DNA of 60,016 nt from Candidatus Fermentibacterota bacterium. Its GTDB lineage: Bacteria > Fermentibacterota > Fermentibacteria > Fermentibacterales > JCC-6. The position numbers were made by a program, and so were the translations under genes. The notes below the pieces were generated by a model. It made no database searches. It saw nothing but the letters and a program-made list of their open reading frames with translations, and was not told the origin of the DNA. Location: the NCBI GenBank assembly GCA_030609965.1, contig JAUWSQ010000008.1, positions 1 through 60,016 on the forward strand, written 5' to 3'. Numbering within the stretch: the first letter of the stretch is position 1; every line of letters begins with the position of its first letter. Shown here piece after piece: positions 8,871 to 18,075 of the stretch.

Positions 8871-9064
8871 GCAATAAACCCCTCAAACAACCCCAGGTAT
8901 TTCAGTTTCTGCAGTTATCTCCTGTACTGTCTGTACTGTAGTATAATGAAGCTATAAATACTGTGACTGGAAGGAACTTGTCGAGGAGTTCAAAAAGCGG
9001 GAAGGGCAGCATTGCTCTGAACAGAGTCATCTCAGCATATTCAGACAGATGGAAATGAGGTAGT

Positions 9065-9568
9065 ATGAGCGCCTGGAGATACATACCGGGTAGATGGTGG
9101 ATTTTTGCCATACCTCATGTTGTTTTTCTTGTTGTGGGTATTGTAATTCTCTTGGCATACGCGGGCGGTCTCAGAGTTCCCGATAGCTGGTTCCCCATGG
9201 ATGAGATGCTCTTTCTTGGGATAACCTTCATAGTCTTTCCGCCACTGTTTACGGTTGCACTCCTGTTTAAAATCAGAAGAGGCAACATCCGGGAAGAAGC
9301 TCTTCTCAGAGAAGGTATCCCTGTCGAGGTCGTCATTCTCTCGATGACAGAAACCGGAACCACTGTGAACAACGCGCCCGAGATAGATATGGAGCTTTCA
9401 CTGAACCTTCCCGACGGCAGCATCAGGAAGTTCAGACACAGGTGCTTCGTCAGCACTCTTGACCTTGTAAGATTGTCTCCAGGAGACAGACTGCATGCGA
9501 CGGTGGACCCGGAAAATCCTGACAGAATGGTGGTCATAACTTCGAAGGTAATTTCAGAATCTGACTGA
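9065..9568 (+). CDS. two-TM membrane protein with DUF3592-like soluble domain
   Basis: 167 residues, preceded by GAGG 4 nt before ATG. Two transmembrane segments (about residues 13-33 and 48-68) are followed by a basic turn (KIRRGN) and a soluble domain of ~100 residues: GIPVEVVILSMTETGTTVNN, then a strand-rich part ending SPGDRLHATVDPENPDRMVV. This shape, a helical hairpin followed by a small beta domain with a VDPxNP turn, recalls DUF3592-type proteins, but the match is by eye only. No catalytic residues are evident. It stands between the metal importer and an outer-membrane protein and is probably transcribed on its own or with 9638-10147. Function unknown. Confidence 0.7.
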   Translation: MSAWRYIPGRWWIFAIPHVVFLVVGIVILLAYAGGLRVPDSWFPMDEMLFLGITFIVFPPLFTVALLFKIRRGNIREEALLREGIPVEVVILSMTETGTTVNNAPEIDMELSLNLPDGSIRKFRHRCFVSTLDLVRLSPGDRLHATVDPENPDRMVVITSKVISESD

Positions 9569-9637
9569 AGGCAGACATAGTTGACCTCGATAAACCCATA
9601 TTCTAGAATAGCAATACTCCAAACAGAGAGGTGAAAC

Positions 9638-10147
9638 ATGAAATTGCTGCTGATGGTTCTTCTTGCAGCTTCCGTATCCGCATTCTCCGGTCTTGTTGAA
9701 TTCGGAGGTCACGCTGGTGTATTCCTGCCGGCAGGGGATGATCTTGATCTTTTTAAGACCAGTCCCATCTTCGGTGTGGATGTTCTTGCGCACATGCCGA
9801 TGTTCGCCATTGAGGGAAGCCTCAGCTACGCACCTCTGAGTACCGATGGATTACTCGGTGTAACAGATTATTCGGCTAGCATAATACCTGTTCTGGCTGG
9901 AATCCGCACTTATTCCGGACCGATCTTCTACGGTGGAGGCCTTGCTTATCACGCAACATCTGTCAGTTACGTTGATGTTGCGGGTGTTACACAAGATAAC
10001 ACAGATAGTAAGTTTGGTGGCTATGGTAACGTTGGAATGGTCCTGCCCATAGGAGGCATGGACATCGAAGCTAGTTTGAAATACCACCTTGTTGATTTCG
10101 ATTTCGATAGTGCCTGGTTCGGTCTGACAGCCGGCATCAACTTCTGA
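9638..10147 (+). CDS. small outer-membrane beta-barrel protein
   Basis: 169 residues with a signal peptide (MKLLLMVLLAASVSAFS) and alternating hydrophobic and polar residues suggesting about eight beta strands (GLVEFGGHAGVFLPAG, SGPIFYGGGLAYHATSVSY, KFGGYGNVGMVLPIGGM, DIEASLKYHLVDFDFDSAW). It ends in an aromatic residue (AGINF), as outer-membrane barrels do for BAM recognition. AGAGGTG precedes the ATG. It resembles OmpA/OmpX-like eight-strand barrels in size; the specific family is not recognised. The 30-bp gap to the ion-channel gene allows cotranscription, but nothing shows a shared function. Confidence 0.75.
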   Translation: MKLLLMVLLAASVSAFSGLVEFGGHAGVFLPAGDDLDLFKTSPIFGVDVLAHMPMFAIEGSLSYAPLSTDGLLGVTDYSASIIPVLAGIRTYSGPIFYGGGLAYHATSVSYVDVAGVTQDNTDSKFGGYGNVGMVLPIGGMDIEASLKYHLVDFDFDSAWFGLTAGINF

Positions 10148-10177
10148 ATGATATCCTGAATCTCAGGTAATTCAAGA

Positions 10178-12064
10178 ATGAGCAGGGAATTCTCTTTCCG
10201 GGACAAATTCAGATACGCTTTCGATAAGATGATGTCTCGAGGCACCGCCGGTCTGATAATCTGGCTTGGGATTCTTTCAGCAATACTTATCGTTCTTTTC
10301 TCGCTGCTTATCCTTTTCACAGGCACTGCACCTGATGAGGAAAGCTTTCCCACTCTTCTATGGATGAGCCTTATGAGAACAATGGACCCTGGTACCATTG
10401 GCGGAGACGGCGGCAGTCCGGGATTTCTTCTGAGTATGCTCATTATTACGTTCAGTGGAATTTTCATTTTCAGTACTCTTATCGGTATTTTAACAACAGG
10501 TCTCGAGGGAAAACTTGAAGCTCTTCGAAAAGGCAAATCGAGGGTAGTTGAAACAGAGCACACTGTTATCCTGGGCTGGTCTGAGCAGGTTTTCACAATA
10601 ATCTCGGAACTGTCGATTGCCAACGTAAATCAGAAGAGTCCTTGTGTTGCGATTATGGCCAACATGGACAAGGTTGAAATGGAGGATGCTGTAAAGGAAA
10701 AGGTATCCAGTACGGGAAACACCAGAATTGTCTGCAGAACCGGAAGCCCGGTTGAACCTGCTGATCTTGAAAGAATGAGTCTTCACACTTCAAAGTCTAT
10801 CATCATCCTGGCGCCGGATACGGACAATCCAGACCCTGAAGTCATTAAAACCATGCTGGCAATAACCAACAGTATTGAAGAAAAACAGAACCCGGTTCAT
10901 ATGGTTGCCCTCATTACAAATCCGGATAATATCCAGGCTGCCCGTATTGTCGGAGGTGATCAGGCTGAAATAGTTCTGGCTGGAGATATTATCGCACGAA
11001 TGGCGGCTCAGACATGTCTTCAATCCGGTCTTTCCGTGGTTTATCAGGAACTGCTGGATTTCGGAGGAGATGAGATCTACTTCCACAATGAGCCTGCTCT
11101 TGCTGGAAAAACATTCGCGGATACCATCCTCATGTATGAATCAAGCAACATTATCGGGCTTCAGAAATCGGGAGAAGAAGTTATTCTGAACCCTCGAATG
11201 GATACCGTTATCGAAGAGCATGACAGTATTATAGCTATCTCTGAAGATGATGATACAGTGGTTCTTTCTGGAATCCTGAACCCTGAAATTCAATCAGACT
11301 CTATCTGTCACCAGGAAGAGGAGGAAACAGGACCGGGCAGGATTATCATGCTTGGCTGGAACTGGCGTGCACCTATAATTATCAGAGAACTTTCGAATTA
11401 CCTTAAAACCGGATCATACCTTAAACTCGTAGCGGATGAATCGCTCTGCAAGCCTGAGCTTCCCTCCGGATTTGAGAATCTGAAGGTAGACTATGCACCC
11501 GGCAATACCACAGATAGAAGTACACTCGAGAAGCTTTCACTTGAAGAATTCGACCACATTCTGATACTAAGCTATTCGGATTGCATGGAGCCGCAGGAGG
11601 CTGATTCAAATACTCTGATGACACTTCTTCACATTCGCGACATTGCCGAAAGGCTTGGATGTAATCTCTCTCTTATCACCGAGATGCGGGATATCCGCAA
11701 CAGAAACCTGGCGGAGATAACCGGTGCCGATGACTATATAGTGAGCGATCAGGTGCTTAGCCTTCTTCTCACCCAGATTTCCGAAACAAGGGAGCTCAGT
11801 GCCGTATTCTGGGATCTTTTCGATCCGGATGGCTCGGAGATCTACCTGAAGCCTGTTTCGGGATATGTGAAACCGGGAACACCGGTTAACTTCTATACAG
11901 TTGCCAAAAGCGCCTCAGAACTAAGCGAAGTGGCAATCGGGTACAGAATCACAGCCCTGCGGAATGACGCCGCAAATTCTTACGGCATTGTCATTAATCC
12001 TCCAAAGAGTGATTGCACTGTGTTTGAGGAAGACGACATGGTGATTGTACTAGCTGAGGACTGA
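10178..12064 (+). CDS. CASTOR/POLLUX-like ion channel with tandem NAD-binding (RCK-like) domains
   Basis: 628 residues. Two transmembrane helices (about residues 25-48 and 86-108) flank a pore loop containing MRTMDPGTIGGDGGSPG, the filter region of bacterial CASTOR/POLLUX homologues. Two Rossmann-like regulatory domains follow (VVETEHTVILGWSEQVFTII near residue 120 and GRIIMLGWNWRAPIIIREL near residue 385), each with a GW-type nucleotide loop. In plants these proteins are nuclear cation channels gated by ligand binding to such domains; the bacterial members are assumed to be K+ or Ca2+-gated inner-membrane channels. The Shine-Dalgarno is weak (AGG 10 nt upstream). The gene converges with the ABC exporter operon, leaving 11 bp between stops. 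No terminator hairpin was seen. Confidence 0.82.
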   Translation: MSREFSFRDKFRYAFDKMMSRGTAGLIIWLGILSAILIVLFSLLILFTGTAPDEESFPTLLWMSLMRTMDPGTIGGDGGSPGFLLSMLIITFSGIFIFSTLIGILTTGLEGKLEALRKGKSRVVETEHTVILGWSEQVFTIISELSIANVNQKSPCVAIMANMDKVEMEDAVKEKVSSTGNTRIVCRTGSPVEPADLERMSLHTSKSIIILAPDTDNPDPEVIKTMLAITNSIEEKQNPVHMVALITNPDNIQAARIVGGDQAEIVLAGDIIARMAAQTCLQSGLSVVYQELLDFGGDEIYFHNEPALAGKTFADTILMYESSNIIGLQKSGEEVILNPRMDTVIEEHDSIIAISEDDDTVVLSGILNPEIQSDSICHQEEEETGPGRIIMLGWNWRAPIIIRELSNYLKTGSYLKLVADESLCKPELPSGFENLKVDYAPGNTTDRSTLEKLSLEEFDHILILSYSDCMEPQEADSNTLMTLLHIRDIAERLGCNLSLITEMRDIRNRNLAEITGADDYIVSDQVLSLLLTQISETRELSAVFWDLFDPDGSEIYLKPVSGYVKPGTPVNFYTVAKSASELSEVAIGYRITALRNDAANSYGIVINPPKSDCTVFEEDDMVIVLAED

Positions 12065-12075
12065 TGCTGTACTCT

Positions 12076-12843
12076 TCACAATCCCTTTGCCCGGTACATT
12101 CTATGAAATCTGCATGAAGCCGCGAACATAACGGTCGTAAAAAGAAACAGCATAAGAAAACAGAGCCATACGGGGAAGTATGGAGCACTTCCGTACGCCG
12201 CTCTTATCAGGGCGCTTGCGTAGGACAGAGGAGAGAGTGGTGCTACCCATCCTGCCCAGGCCGGCATCTGCTCTATGGGAACGAATATCCCGCTTACAAA
12301 CAGCAGCGGCAGTCGAACCAGGTTCGAGAGAAGCATGATATTGGAAGGGCTGGATGCAGGGGGTGATGAGAGAAGGACACCCAGAGATGCAAAAGTCAAT
12401 GCGCCCCCCAGAATACCGAAGGCGAGAAGAGGCAGGTTAACAATATGAGCAGTAGTAAGAAGCAGACCCAGAATAACAGGTATGACAGAGACGGCGCTGC
12501 CGAACACGAAACCGCTCAGAACGTCTCCTGTAAGTATGGAACGGATAGATACAGGGGTAGATATCAACCGTTCCCAGGTTTTCGCTCCTCGCTCCCAGGG
12601 TGTTACCAGTGGGCCTATCGCGCTGGCAGTGAACCAGAGCGCCATAGCGACCATACCGGGAACAACACCTCCGGGAGGGACATTTCTGCCCATTTTGAAA
12701 GCTAGGAAGAAGAATACCGGAAAGACTACCCCGAATATCAGAACGGGAGGTTTCAGGTAGTACAGGAGCACGTTCTTTTTCAGGATTACCAGCGAACCAT
12801 GTGCCTGCCTCCGCCAGATCGCAGGATCAAATGAGGAGATCAT
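12076..12843 (-). CDS. ABC-2 type exporter permease
   Basis: 255 residues with six predicted membrane helices. The cytosolic N-terminus leads to YLKPPVLIFGVVFPVFFFLA. The linker WERGAKTWERLISTPVSIRS is the amphipathic coupling region of ABC-2 permeases, and PIEQMPAWAGWVAPLSPLSY is the conserved extracellular-loop signature before the last helices. It pairs with the overlapping ATPase to export an unknown substrate (drug, lipid or polysaccharide types are all possible). ATG 12843 overlaps the ATPase stop by 4 bp with GGAGG 6 nt upstream, so translation is coupled. Confidence 0.88.
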   Translation of the reverse strand: MISSFDPAIWRRQAHGSLVILKKNVLLYYLKPPVLIFGVVFPVFFFLAFKMGRNVPPGGVVPGMVAMALWFTASAIGPLVTPWERGAKTWERLISTPVSIRSILTGDVLSGFVFGSAVSVIPVILGLLLTTAHIVNLPLLAFGILGGALTFASLGVLLSSPPASSPSNIMLLSNLVRLPLLFVSGIFVPIEQMPAWAGWVAPLSPLSYASALIRAAYGSAPYFPVWLCFLMLFLFTTVMFAASCRFHRMYRAKGL

Positions 12844-13796
12844 CGGGAACCTCCGTCTCCTGTGTAGTAAAGAAACACATCTTCAAGGCTGGGTTCACGG
12901 GTATTCAATTGCTCAAGTTCGAGTCCCAGGGAATCGGATAGTACAGCCAGCAGTGTAGCAACGCTTCCAGGAGCCTCGGTATACAGTCTGAGAACACCCT
13001 GGCTGGACTCCAGCCTGATGACACCGGGAAGGGATTCCAGCTTCTCATGAGGAGGTGATTGGCCTTTGAACTGCGCTTCGACGTAACGACGCTGCCTCAC
13101 CATGGATCTGAGTTTTCCCGGAGTATCAATTGCAGCAATGCGCCCTTTGTTGATTATTGCCACCCGGGAACAGATATCACCGGCCTCAACCATGTTGTGC
13201 GTGGTAAGGAAAACAGTCAGACCGTCTGCGTTCAGTTCGGTTACTATTTTTCTGATCAATCTGGCGCTCTGTACATCAAGACCGCTTGTGGGTTCATCCA
13301 GGAAGAGTACTTCAGGCTCTGTAACAAGGGCGGCGCAAAGCATCAGCCTCTGCTTCAATCCCTTTGACAATTCGCGGGCCTTACTGTCTTTTCTGTTCAA
13401 GAGTCCCAGAGCTTCCAGAAGTCTTTCCCCGGAGCTGACACGCCTGTCCCGGGGGACACCGTAAAGTTCAGCCATGAGCATCAGGTTTCTCCAGACGGAA
13501 AGATCAAGGTAAACATTAGCCTGTTCGGGAACCACCGCTATATGCTCCCGGGAGAGGATCGATTCTTTCCTGATATCGTGACCCTGAATTGTGGCAGAAC
13601 CGCTGGTCGGCTCGATAACTCCGGTCAGCATTCGAACGGTGGTCGTCTTACCGGCGCCATTGGGGCCGAGAAACCCGAAAATCTCTCCCCGGCCAACCTG
13701 AAAACTGATATCGTCTACTGCTGTTAGATCCCCGAACCTTCTCGAAAGGCCGTCCACCCTTATGACAGATTCCTTCTCAGTCATTCCATTACTCAT
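12840..13796 (-). CDS. ABC-2 exporter ATPase
   Basis: 318 residues from ATG 13796; an in-frame ATG at 13784 is equally possible, and upstream in-frame codons to 13835 look non-coding. Walker A GPNGAGKTT, signature LSKGLKQRLM (one residue off the usual LSGG), Walker B VLFLDEPTSGLD and H-loop LTTHNM are all present, followed by a C-terminal DrrA-type domain ending EPSLEDVFLYYTG. The class is CcmA/DrrA, one ATPase for a single ABC-2 permease. LSKG in place of LSGG is common in drug exporters of this class. The upstream region carries repeated TACATTG-type sites (13804-13877) that may regulate this operon. Confidence 0.9.
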   Translation of the reverse strand: MSNGMTEKESVIRVDGLSRRFGDLTAVDDISFQVGRGEIFGFLGPNGAGKTTTVRMLTGVIEPTSGSATIQGHDIRKESILSREHIAVVPEQANVYLDLSVWRNLMLMAELYGVPRDRRVSSGERLLEALGLLNRKDSKARELSKGLKQRLMLCAALVTEPEVLFLDEPTSGLDVQSARLIRKIVTELNADGLTVFLTTHNMVEAGDICSRVAIINKGRIAAIDTPGKLRSMVRQRRYVEAQFKGQSPPHEKLESLPGVIRLESSQGVLRLYTEAPGSVATLLAVLSDSLGLELEQLNTREPSLEDVFLYYTGDGGSR

Positions 13797-13803
13797 TCCT
13801 GTC

Positions 13804-13877
13804 CAATGTAATTCATACAGATATTCAGGATACAATATTACATTGAACGTACATATACAATGAAGTTTATTGTATCC
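13804..13877. promoter_or_regulatory. cluster of inverted repeats upstream of the ABC exporter
   Basis: CAATGTAAT (13804-13812) is an exact inverted copy of ATTACATTG (13837-13845). GGATACAATA (13828-13837) is an exact inverted copy of TATTGTATCC (13868-13877), enclosing a shorter CATTG/CAATG pair (13841-13845 and 13858-13862). The interlocking dyads of one TACAAT/TACATT-like core look like multiple binding sites for a dimeric repressor next to the exporter start, although a hairpin in the exporter leader is possible. No regulator gene is adjacent. Confidence 0.5.
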
Positions 13878-14000
13878 GAGCAGCTTCCCCAGTTGCGGTA
13901 ATAAGCTGTATCAGGGGTTATCGCCCGGCCATGGAACTGTACTGCAGGGCTTCTGCCATGTGCTGCGCCTGTCAGAATCGTTTACGGACACAGCATTTGT

Positions 14001-14030
14001 TTGACATGGCTGGATTGCCCTTTGTATTAT
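14001..14030 (+). promoter_or_regulatory. sigma-70-like promoter of the HD-GYP gene
   Basis: A perfect -35 box TTGACA (14001-14006) and TATTAT (14025-14030) are separated by 18 bp. About 60 bp of leader follows before the ATG at 14095. It is the best housekeeping promoter match in this part of the window. Confidence 0.65.
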
Positions 14031-14094
14031 TAGTTCAGGCAGGAAATGCGATCTAAAAGAAGACGATGAGGAAAGGATTCAGGTAACTTATCTC

Positions 14095-15669
14095 ATGGAT
14101 ATTCTAACTAAAAACACAGAATTGACTACGGGCGAGCTTTTTCTTGAATATCTTAATACACTGAATTCACCCCATGATCTGGTCGATAGTGTGTTAATAG
14201 GTTTTTCAGAGAGGTTATCTGATTATCTTGATTTCATTCGAAATAAAGACAGAGATGAAGATCCGATATCTACAAAAATAGGAATAAGACTTAAGGATCT
14301 CGGCGCTCCAATGGAATCCTATAAAATAATGAAGGCGGATGCATACTACTACAAATGCCGAGGAAATGAAAAATTGTACTGGTTTCAAATGTATCTTTCA
14401 GGGGCATTTGCTAATCTTGGATACCCAACGAAAAGCATTGAAAAGGAAACAGGATACTTCTGTGAGGAATTGAAAAAAGAAAAAAAACAACAGTCATTCT
14501 TACCTTTGTTTCTTAACAATTACGCAGGTATACTGCACGTTTATCGTGAGAATTATATCCATGCAAATGAAGTGTATCGGGAAGCAACTTCAGTAATAAG
14601 AAGGATCAGTCCTGATCGGTTTGAAAGATCAGTTCCAAAGAAATACCTCTGGGCACTCAAATTGATATGTAATAATTACACAGATTCATTACTTGTTACA
14701 GAAAGGACGATAAAGGATGATGAGGAATTAGAATGGGTATTAAGTATTGCTGAAGAAAAATTGGAAGAAACCGAATCAGAACCTATTAAATTTCTCACAC
14801 TTTTAAATAAAGCTGAGGCAAAAGCGAGAAGAGGTGAAACAGAAAAAGCTGATGAAATCCTTGAGGAAATAATCAGAGATGCCAGTGCGACTGTCAGAAG
14901 ATATGTAGAACCGGGTTATCATCGAATAAAAGCTCTTATACATGCAAATGAAGGAAATGCTGAAAAAAGTATAAGATTAATGATCCGTTCACTGGAAGAT
15001 GCAGGATACTATGGAACTACGCTTTCGGAAACGCTGGCGATGAGGGATGGCCTTCATATTTATGATATTCTTTCAAGTAAAAAAGGGATGAAGGATCTTC
15101 ATATATTTTTCAGGGAAAAGGGGTTGTTTGACTATCTGTTGAAAGTTCTGAAAATAAAGGACTGGTACCTGGGCAGCGAACATACAGAAAACGTTAAAAA
15201 GACAGCTGTGAGAATATCGGAAATATTGTTACTTGAACAGGATAAAATCAAACTTATAGAGACATCCGCCTTACTGCACGACATTGGGAAATGTGCAATT
15301 CCCTGGTACTCACTTAATAAGATTACACCATTGGATGATCTTGATTGGGAGATACTCCAGGTTCATCCGGCTGAGGGGGCAAGGATGCTCAGAAAACTGG
15401 GCCTGGAAAAGGAAGCAGTAATTACAGAGGACCATCATGAGAGAATAGATGGCAGTGGTTATCCTGAAGGTAAGAAGGATATTAGTTTGGAAACCGAAAT
15501 AGTAGCAATAAGTGATACCTATAATGCCGCAGTTACACCAAGCAGGAAATACAGAATTCCCAAGATGCCTACGGATGTTCTGTACGAGCTCAAAAAAGGA
15601 AAAAAAGACAAATTTTCAATACAATTGATCAATGCTCTGGAGAAATGCGTTCTAGAAATATCCTCTTAA
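14095..15669 (+). CDS. TPR-helical protein with C-terminal HD-GYP phosphodiesterase domain
   Basis: 524 residues. The first ~350 are helical and repeat-like (NNYAGILHVYRENYIHANEV, LNKAEAKARRGETEKADEIL), i.e. TPR-type. The C-terminal ~165 form an HD-GYP domain: HD at 395-396 in LLHDIGK, then HHERIDGSGYPEG from His447, keeping the HHExxDGxGYP signature. HD-GYP domains hydrolyse cyclic di-GMP or related dinucleotides, so the protein is a likely cytosolic sensor-phosphodiesterase whose input is read by the TPRs. Codon use is clearly richer in A and T (many AAA, ATA, GAA, TTA codons) than in either neighbour, suggesting recent arrival or a different selective regime. It stands alone with its own promoter and converges with yifB. 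Confidence 0.85.
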   Translation: MDILTKNTELTTGELFLEYLNTLNSPHDLVDSVLIGFSERLSDYLDFIRNKDRDEDPISTKIGIRLKDLGAPMESYKIMKADAYYYKCRGNEKLYWFQMYLSGAFANLGYPTKSIEKETGYFCEELKKEKKQQSFLPLFLNNYAGILHVYRENYIHANEVYREATSVIRRISPDRFERSVPKKYLWALKLICNNYTDSLLVTERTIKDDEELEWVLSIAEEKLEETESEPIKFLTLLNKAEAKARRGETEKADEILEEIIRDASATVRRYVEPGYHRIKALIHANEGNAEKSIRLMIRSLEDAGYYGTTLSETLAMRDGLHIYDILSSKKGMKDLHIFFREKGLFDYLLKVLKIKDWYLGSEHTENVKKTAVRISEILLLEQDKIKLIETSALLHDIGKCAIPWYSLNKITPLDDLDWEILQVHPAEGARMLRKLGLEKEAVITEDHHERIDGSGYPEGKKDISLETEIVAISDTYNAAVTPSRKYRIPKMPTDVLYELKKGKKDKFSIQLINALEKCVLEISS

Positions 15670-15710
15670 TCCAATTCCTGTATTCAAAATATCTGCTTCC
15701 GAACAGTGGT

Positions 15711-17246
15711 TTACGGGTATATCTGACCCGTCATGGAGCGGTATTGTACGGCTTCGGCGACATGCGCAGGCTTTATGTCGGAGGAGTCCGCCAGGTCAGC
15801 GATACTTCTTGAAACCTTGACTATCCGGTCGTATGCCCTCGCTGAAAAACCGTAGAGTTCCATTGCGGATTTCAGGAGTTTGCTGACTTCATCGCTCAGG
15901 CTGCAGTACTTTCTGACCATCGGGGAATTCATGCTGGCGTTGCAGTAGAGCCCCCATACACTCCCGAACCTTACAGCCTGGCGCTTTCTTGCCCTTATCA
16001 CGCGCTTTCTTATATCTCCTGAACTGTCTCCGGTTGGCAGGCTGGATGAAAGGTCACGGTATGCAACAGGGGCTACATCGACGTGGATATCAATTCTATC
16101 CATAAGGGGCCCAGATATCCTGCCCAGATACCTCTGTATCTGTGGTCCGGTGCAATTGCATGAATGCCCGGGATCGGTGAAATATCCGCATGGGCATGGG
16201 TTCATGGCTGCCGCCAGAGTAAAATTGGCAGGAAATGCCATGGTCATGGATGCTCTTGTTATTGTTACTGTGCCATCCTCAAGGGGCTGCCTGAGAACCT
16301 CCAGAACGTTCCTTCTGAATTCCGGCAGTTCATCGAGGAAAAGAACTCCGTTATGTGCAAGGCTGACCTCACCAGGCCCCGGTATTGTGCCGCCTCCTAT
16401 CAGTCCCGCATCAGAGATGGTATGGTGCGGCGAACGAAATGGCCGGGTATGCAGCAGCGCGCTGCCGGCTTCCAGAAGACCTGCAACGCTGTGGATCTTG
16501 GTAGTTTCTATTGCTTCTTCAGGAAGCAGCGGAGGAAGAATGGAGGGCAGCCTTCGCGCAAGCATGGTTTTCCCGGAACCAGGGGGGCCTGTCATCAGTA
16601 TGTTGTGGCCACCCGCGGCAGCTACTTCGATAGCCCTCTTGGCGAACTCCTGCCCCCTTACATCCCTGAAATCCGGCTTATGCTGCCCGCCAGCCTCTGC
16701 AGGTGCGCATTTGTGCCTGGCAGGCTCTATAGTTATTTTATTAAGCAGAAAGTCAATCACATCTCCCAGGCTTTCAGCGGGGTAGATATTCTGCCCCGAA
16801 GCAACCGCAGCCTCACCGGAATTGGAGACTGGAACTATAAACCCTGCATGTTCTTCCGCTCTTGCGCGGTCAGCCATGGAGAGAACCCCACGAACCGGTC
16901 GAAGAGCACCGTCAAGGGCAAGTTCTCCCACGAAGTAGAAACCCTCGATGGATTCCCTCGGGATGATCCCGGAAGCCGCAAGGATGCTAACCGCGATCGG
17001 GAGGTCGAACCCGGGACCTTCCTTTTTCCTGCCTGCCGGCGCCATGTTGATCGTAAGCTTCTTCCCCGGAAGCTTGAAACCCAGATTGGATATAGCCGAT
17101 CGGATGCGCTGGCGTGATTCACGTACGGCATTGTCTGGAAGGCCAACGATGGTGAAAGTAGGAAGCCCCAGTGACATATCTGCTTCGATCTCCACCGGGT
17201 ATGAATCTATTCCGTATACAGCAAGGCTCCGGGTGCGTGCAAGCAT
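15711..17246 (-). CDS. comM: YifB/ComM family AAA+ ATPase (Mg-chelatase-like)
   Basis: 511 residues in the three-part YifB layout. The N-terminal ChlI-like domain is a Lon-protease-like S5 fold without protease function (VEIEADMSLGLPTFTIVGLP). The AAA+ core has Walker A GPPGSGKTM, Walker B GVLFLDELPEF and sensor residues. A C-terminal Mg-chelatase lid ends SARAYDRIVKVSRSIADL. ComM is a hexameric helicase that helps branch migration during integration of DNA taken up by natural transformation. Length and motifs are standard. The N-terminus MLARTRSLAVYGID is the usual start. Whether this organism is transformable cannot be told from here. Confidence 0.93.
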   Translation of the reverse strand: MLARTRSLAVYGIDSYPVEIEADMSLGLPTFTIVGLPDNAVRESRQRIRSAISNLGFKLPGKKLTINMAPAGRKKEGPGFDLPIAVSILAASGIIPRESIEGFYFVGELALDGALRPVRGVLSMADRARAEEHAGFIVPVSNSGEAAVASGQNIYPAESLGDVIDFLLNKITIEPARHKCAPAEAGGQHKPDFRDVRGQEFAKRAIEVAAAGGHNILMTGPPGSGKTMLARRLPSILPPLLPEEAIETTKIHSVAGLLEAGSALLHTRPFRSPHHTISDAGLIGGGTIPGPGEVSLAHNGVLFLDELPEFRRNVLEVLRQPLEDGTVTITRASMTMAFPANFTLAAAMNPCPCGYFTDPGHSCNCTGPQIQRYLGRISGPLMDRIDIHVDVAPVAYRDLSSSLPTGDSSGDIRKRVIRARKRQAVRFGSVWGLYCNASMNSPMVRKYCSLSDEVSKLLKSAMELYGFSARAYDRIVKVSRSIADLADSSDIKPAHVAEAVQYRSMTGQIYP

Positions 17247-17351
17247 ATGACTATCCTCTATTCATCTATTAAGAGTTTACGCATTATAAGGAGAGAGTTC
17301 AAGCCCCCAAGGAGATATTCCAGCAGGATTTCTTTTTCGGAAGGATGAGAT

Positions 17352-18075
17352 TTGCGGAATAGATGTTTTCATTTCGCTCTGTTTTGTTTCTTTGCTGCCA
17401 TATACCTGCTGACTTTCAGGGGTATATCCGTTGGCGATAACGTGTATCATTACGAATTCGTAAAGAGCATTCTTCAGAGGCAGCAACTCTCGCTTCCACT
17501 GAATAATGCGTCACTCGCCACGGATAGAAGCATATCTCTATTCTTCGCGCTGGGGCGGGATGATAAACCGTACATGACACTTCCACCGGGGCTTGCGGTT
17601 GCATCTCTTCCCCTCGGTTCACTGGGATTCCTGATCGAGAACATCACCACTGACAATTCCAATGAGACTGAAGGTGAGAATAATGAGAAGGGAGCAGATA
17701 TATCTGCTGCCATTCGAGAGCTTGGAAGCACTCGCTCGGCGATCATGGCTGCCATGGTCAATCCTCTGGCAATGGCTCTTCTTACACTCGTATTCTTCCT
17801 CTTTTCGAATCGACTCGGTCGTGACAGAAAACGGGCACTTGCCTCTGACCATGCTGCTCGGATGCTGCAGTATCATCTGGCCGTACTCCAGTTCGTACTG
17901 GACGCAACCAGTAACAACAGTCTGCCTCTTCAGCGCTCTATACTGCCTGTACAGGTTCAAAGAGGAATATCTCTATCGGTACATAATGTTCGCGGGGTTA
18001 CTTCTGGGATACAGCATGCTGACTCGTTTTGAAACCGTAGTATTCGTGCCGTTTTTTCTGATCTATGCGGTCTGA
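17352..18075 (+). pseudogene. GT39/PMT-like membrane glycosyltransferase, N-terminal half, frameshifted
   Basis: TTG 17352 (AAGGA 6 nt upstream) opens a frame with a first membrane helix and acceptor-loop residues (FRGISVGDNVYHYEFVKS, LPPGLAVASLPLG) typical of the N-terminus of multi-pass Dol-P/polyprenyl-P-dependent glycosyltransferases. Around 17850 the reading shifts by one frame: the expected continuation (IIWPYSSSYWTQPVTTVCLF, AGLLLGYSMLTRFETVVFVP) lies in the next frame and stops at 18075. The C-terminal half lies about 1.8 kb away at 19858-20271, beyond mazEF. The intact protein would transfer a sugar from a lipid carrier. Frameshift and interruption mean no functional product. Confidence 0.75.

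Noticed and set aside
16164..17117. Long plus-strand frame opposite yifB
   Set aside because: Exactly antisense to a gene with full YifB/ComM motifs; composition is that of a complementary shadow.
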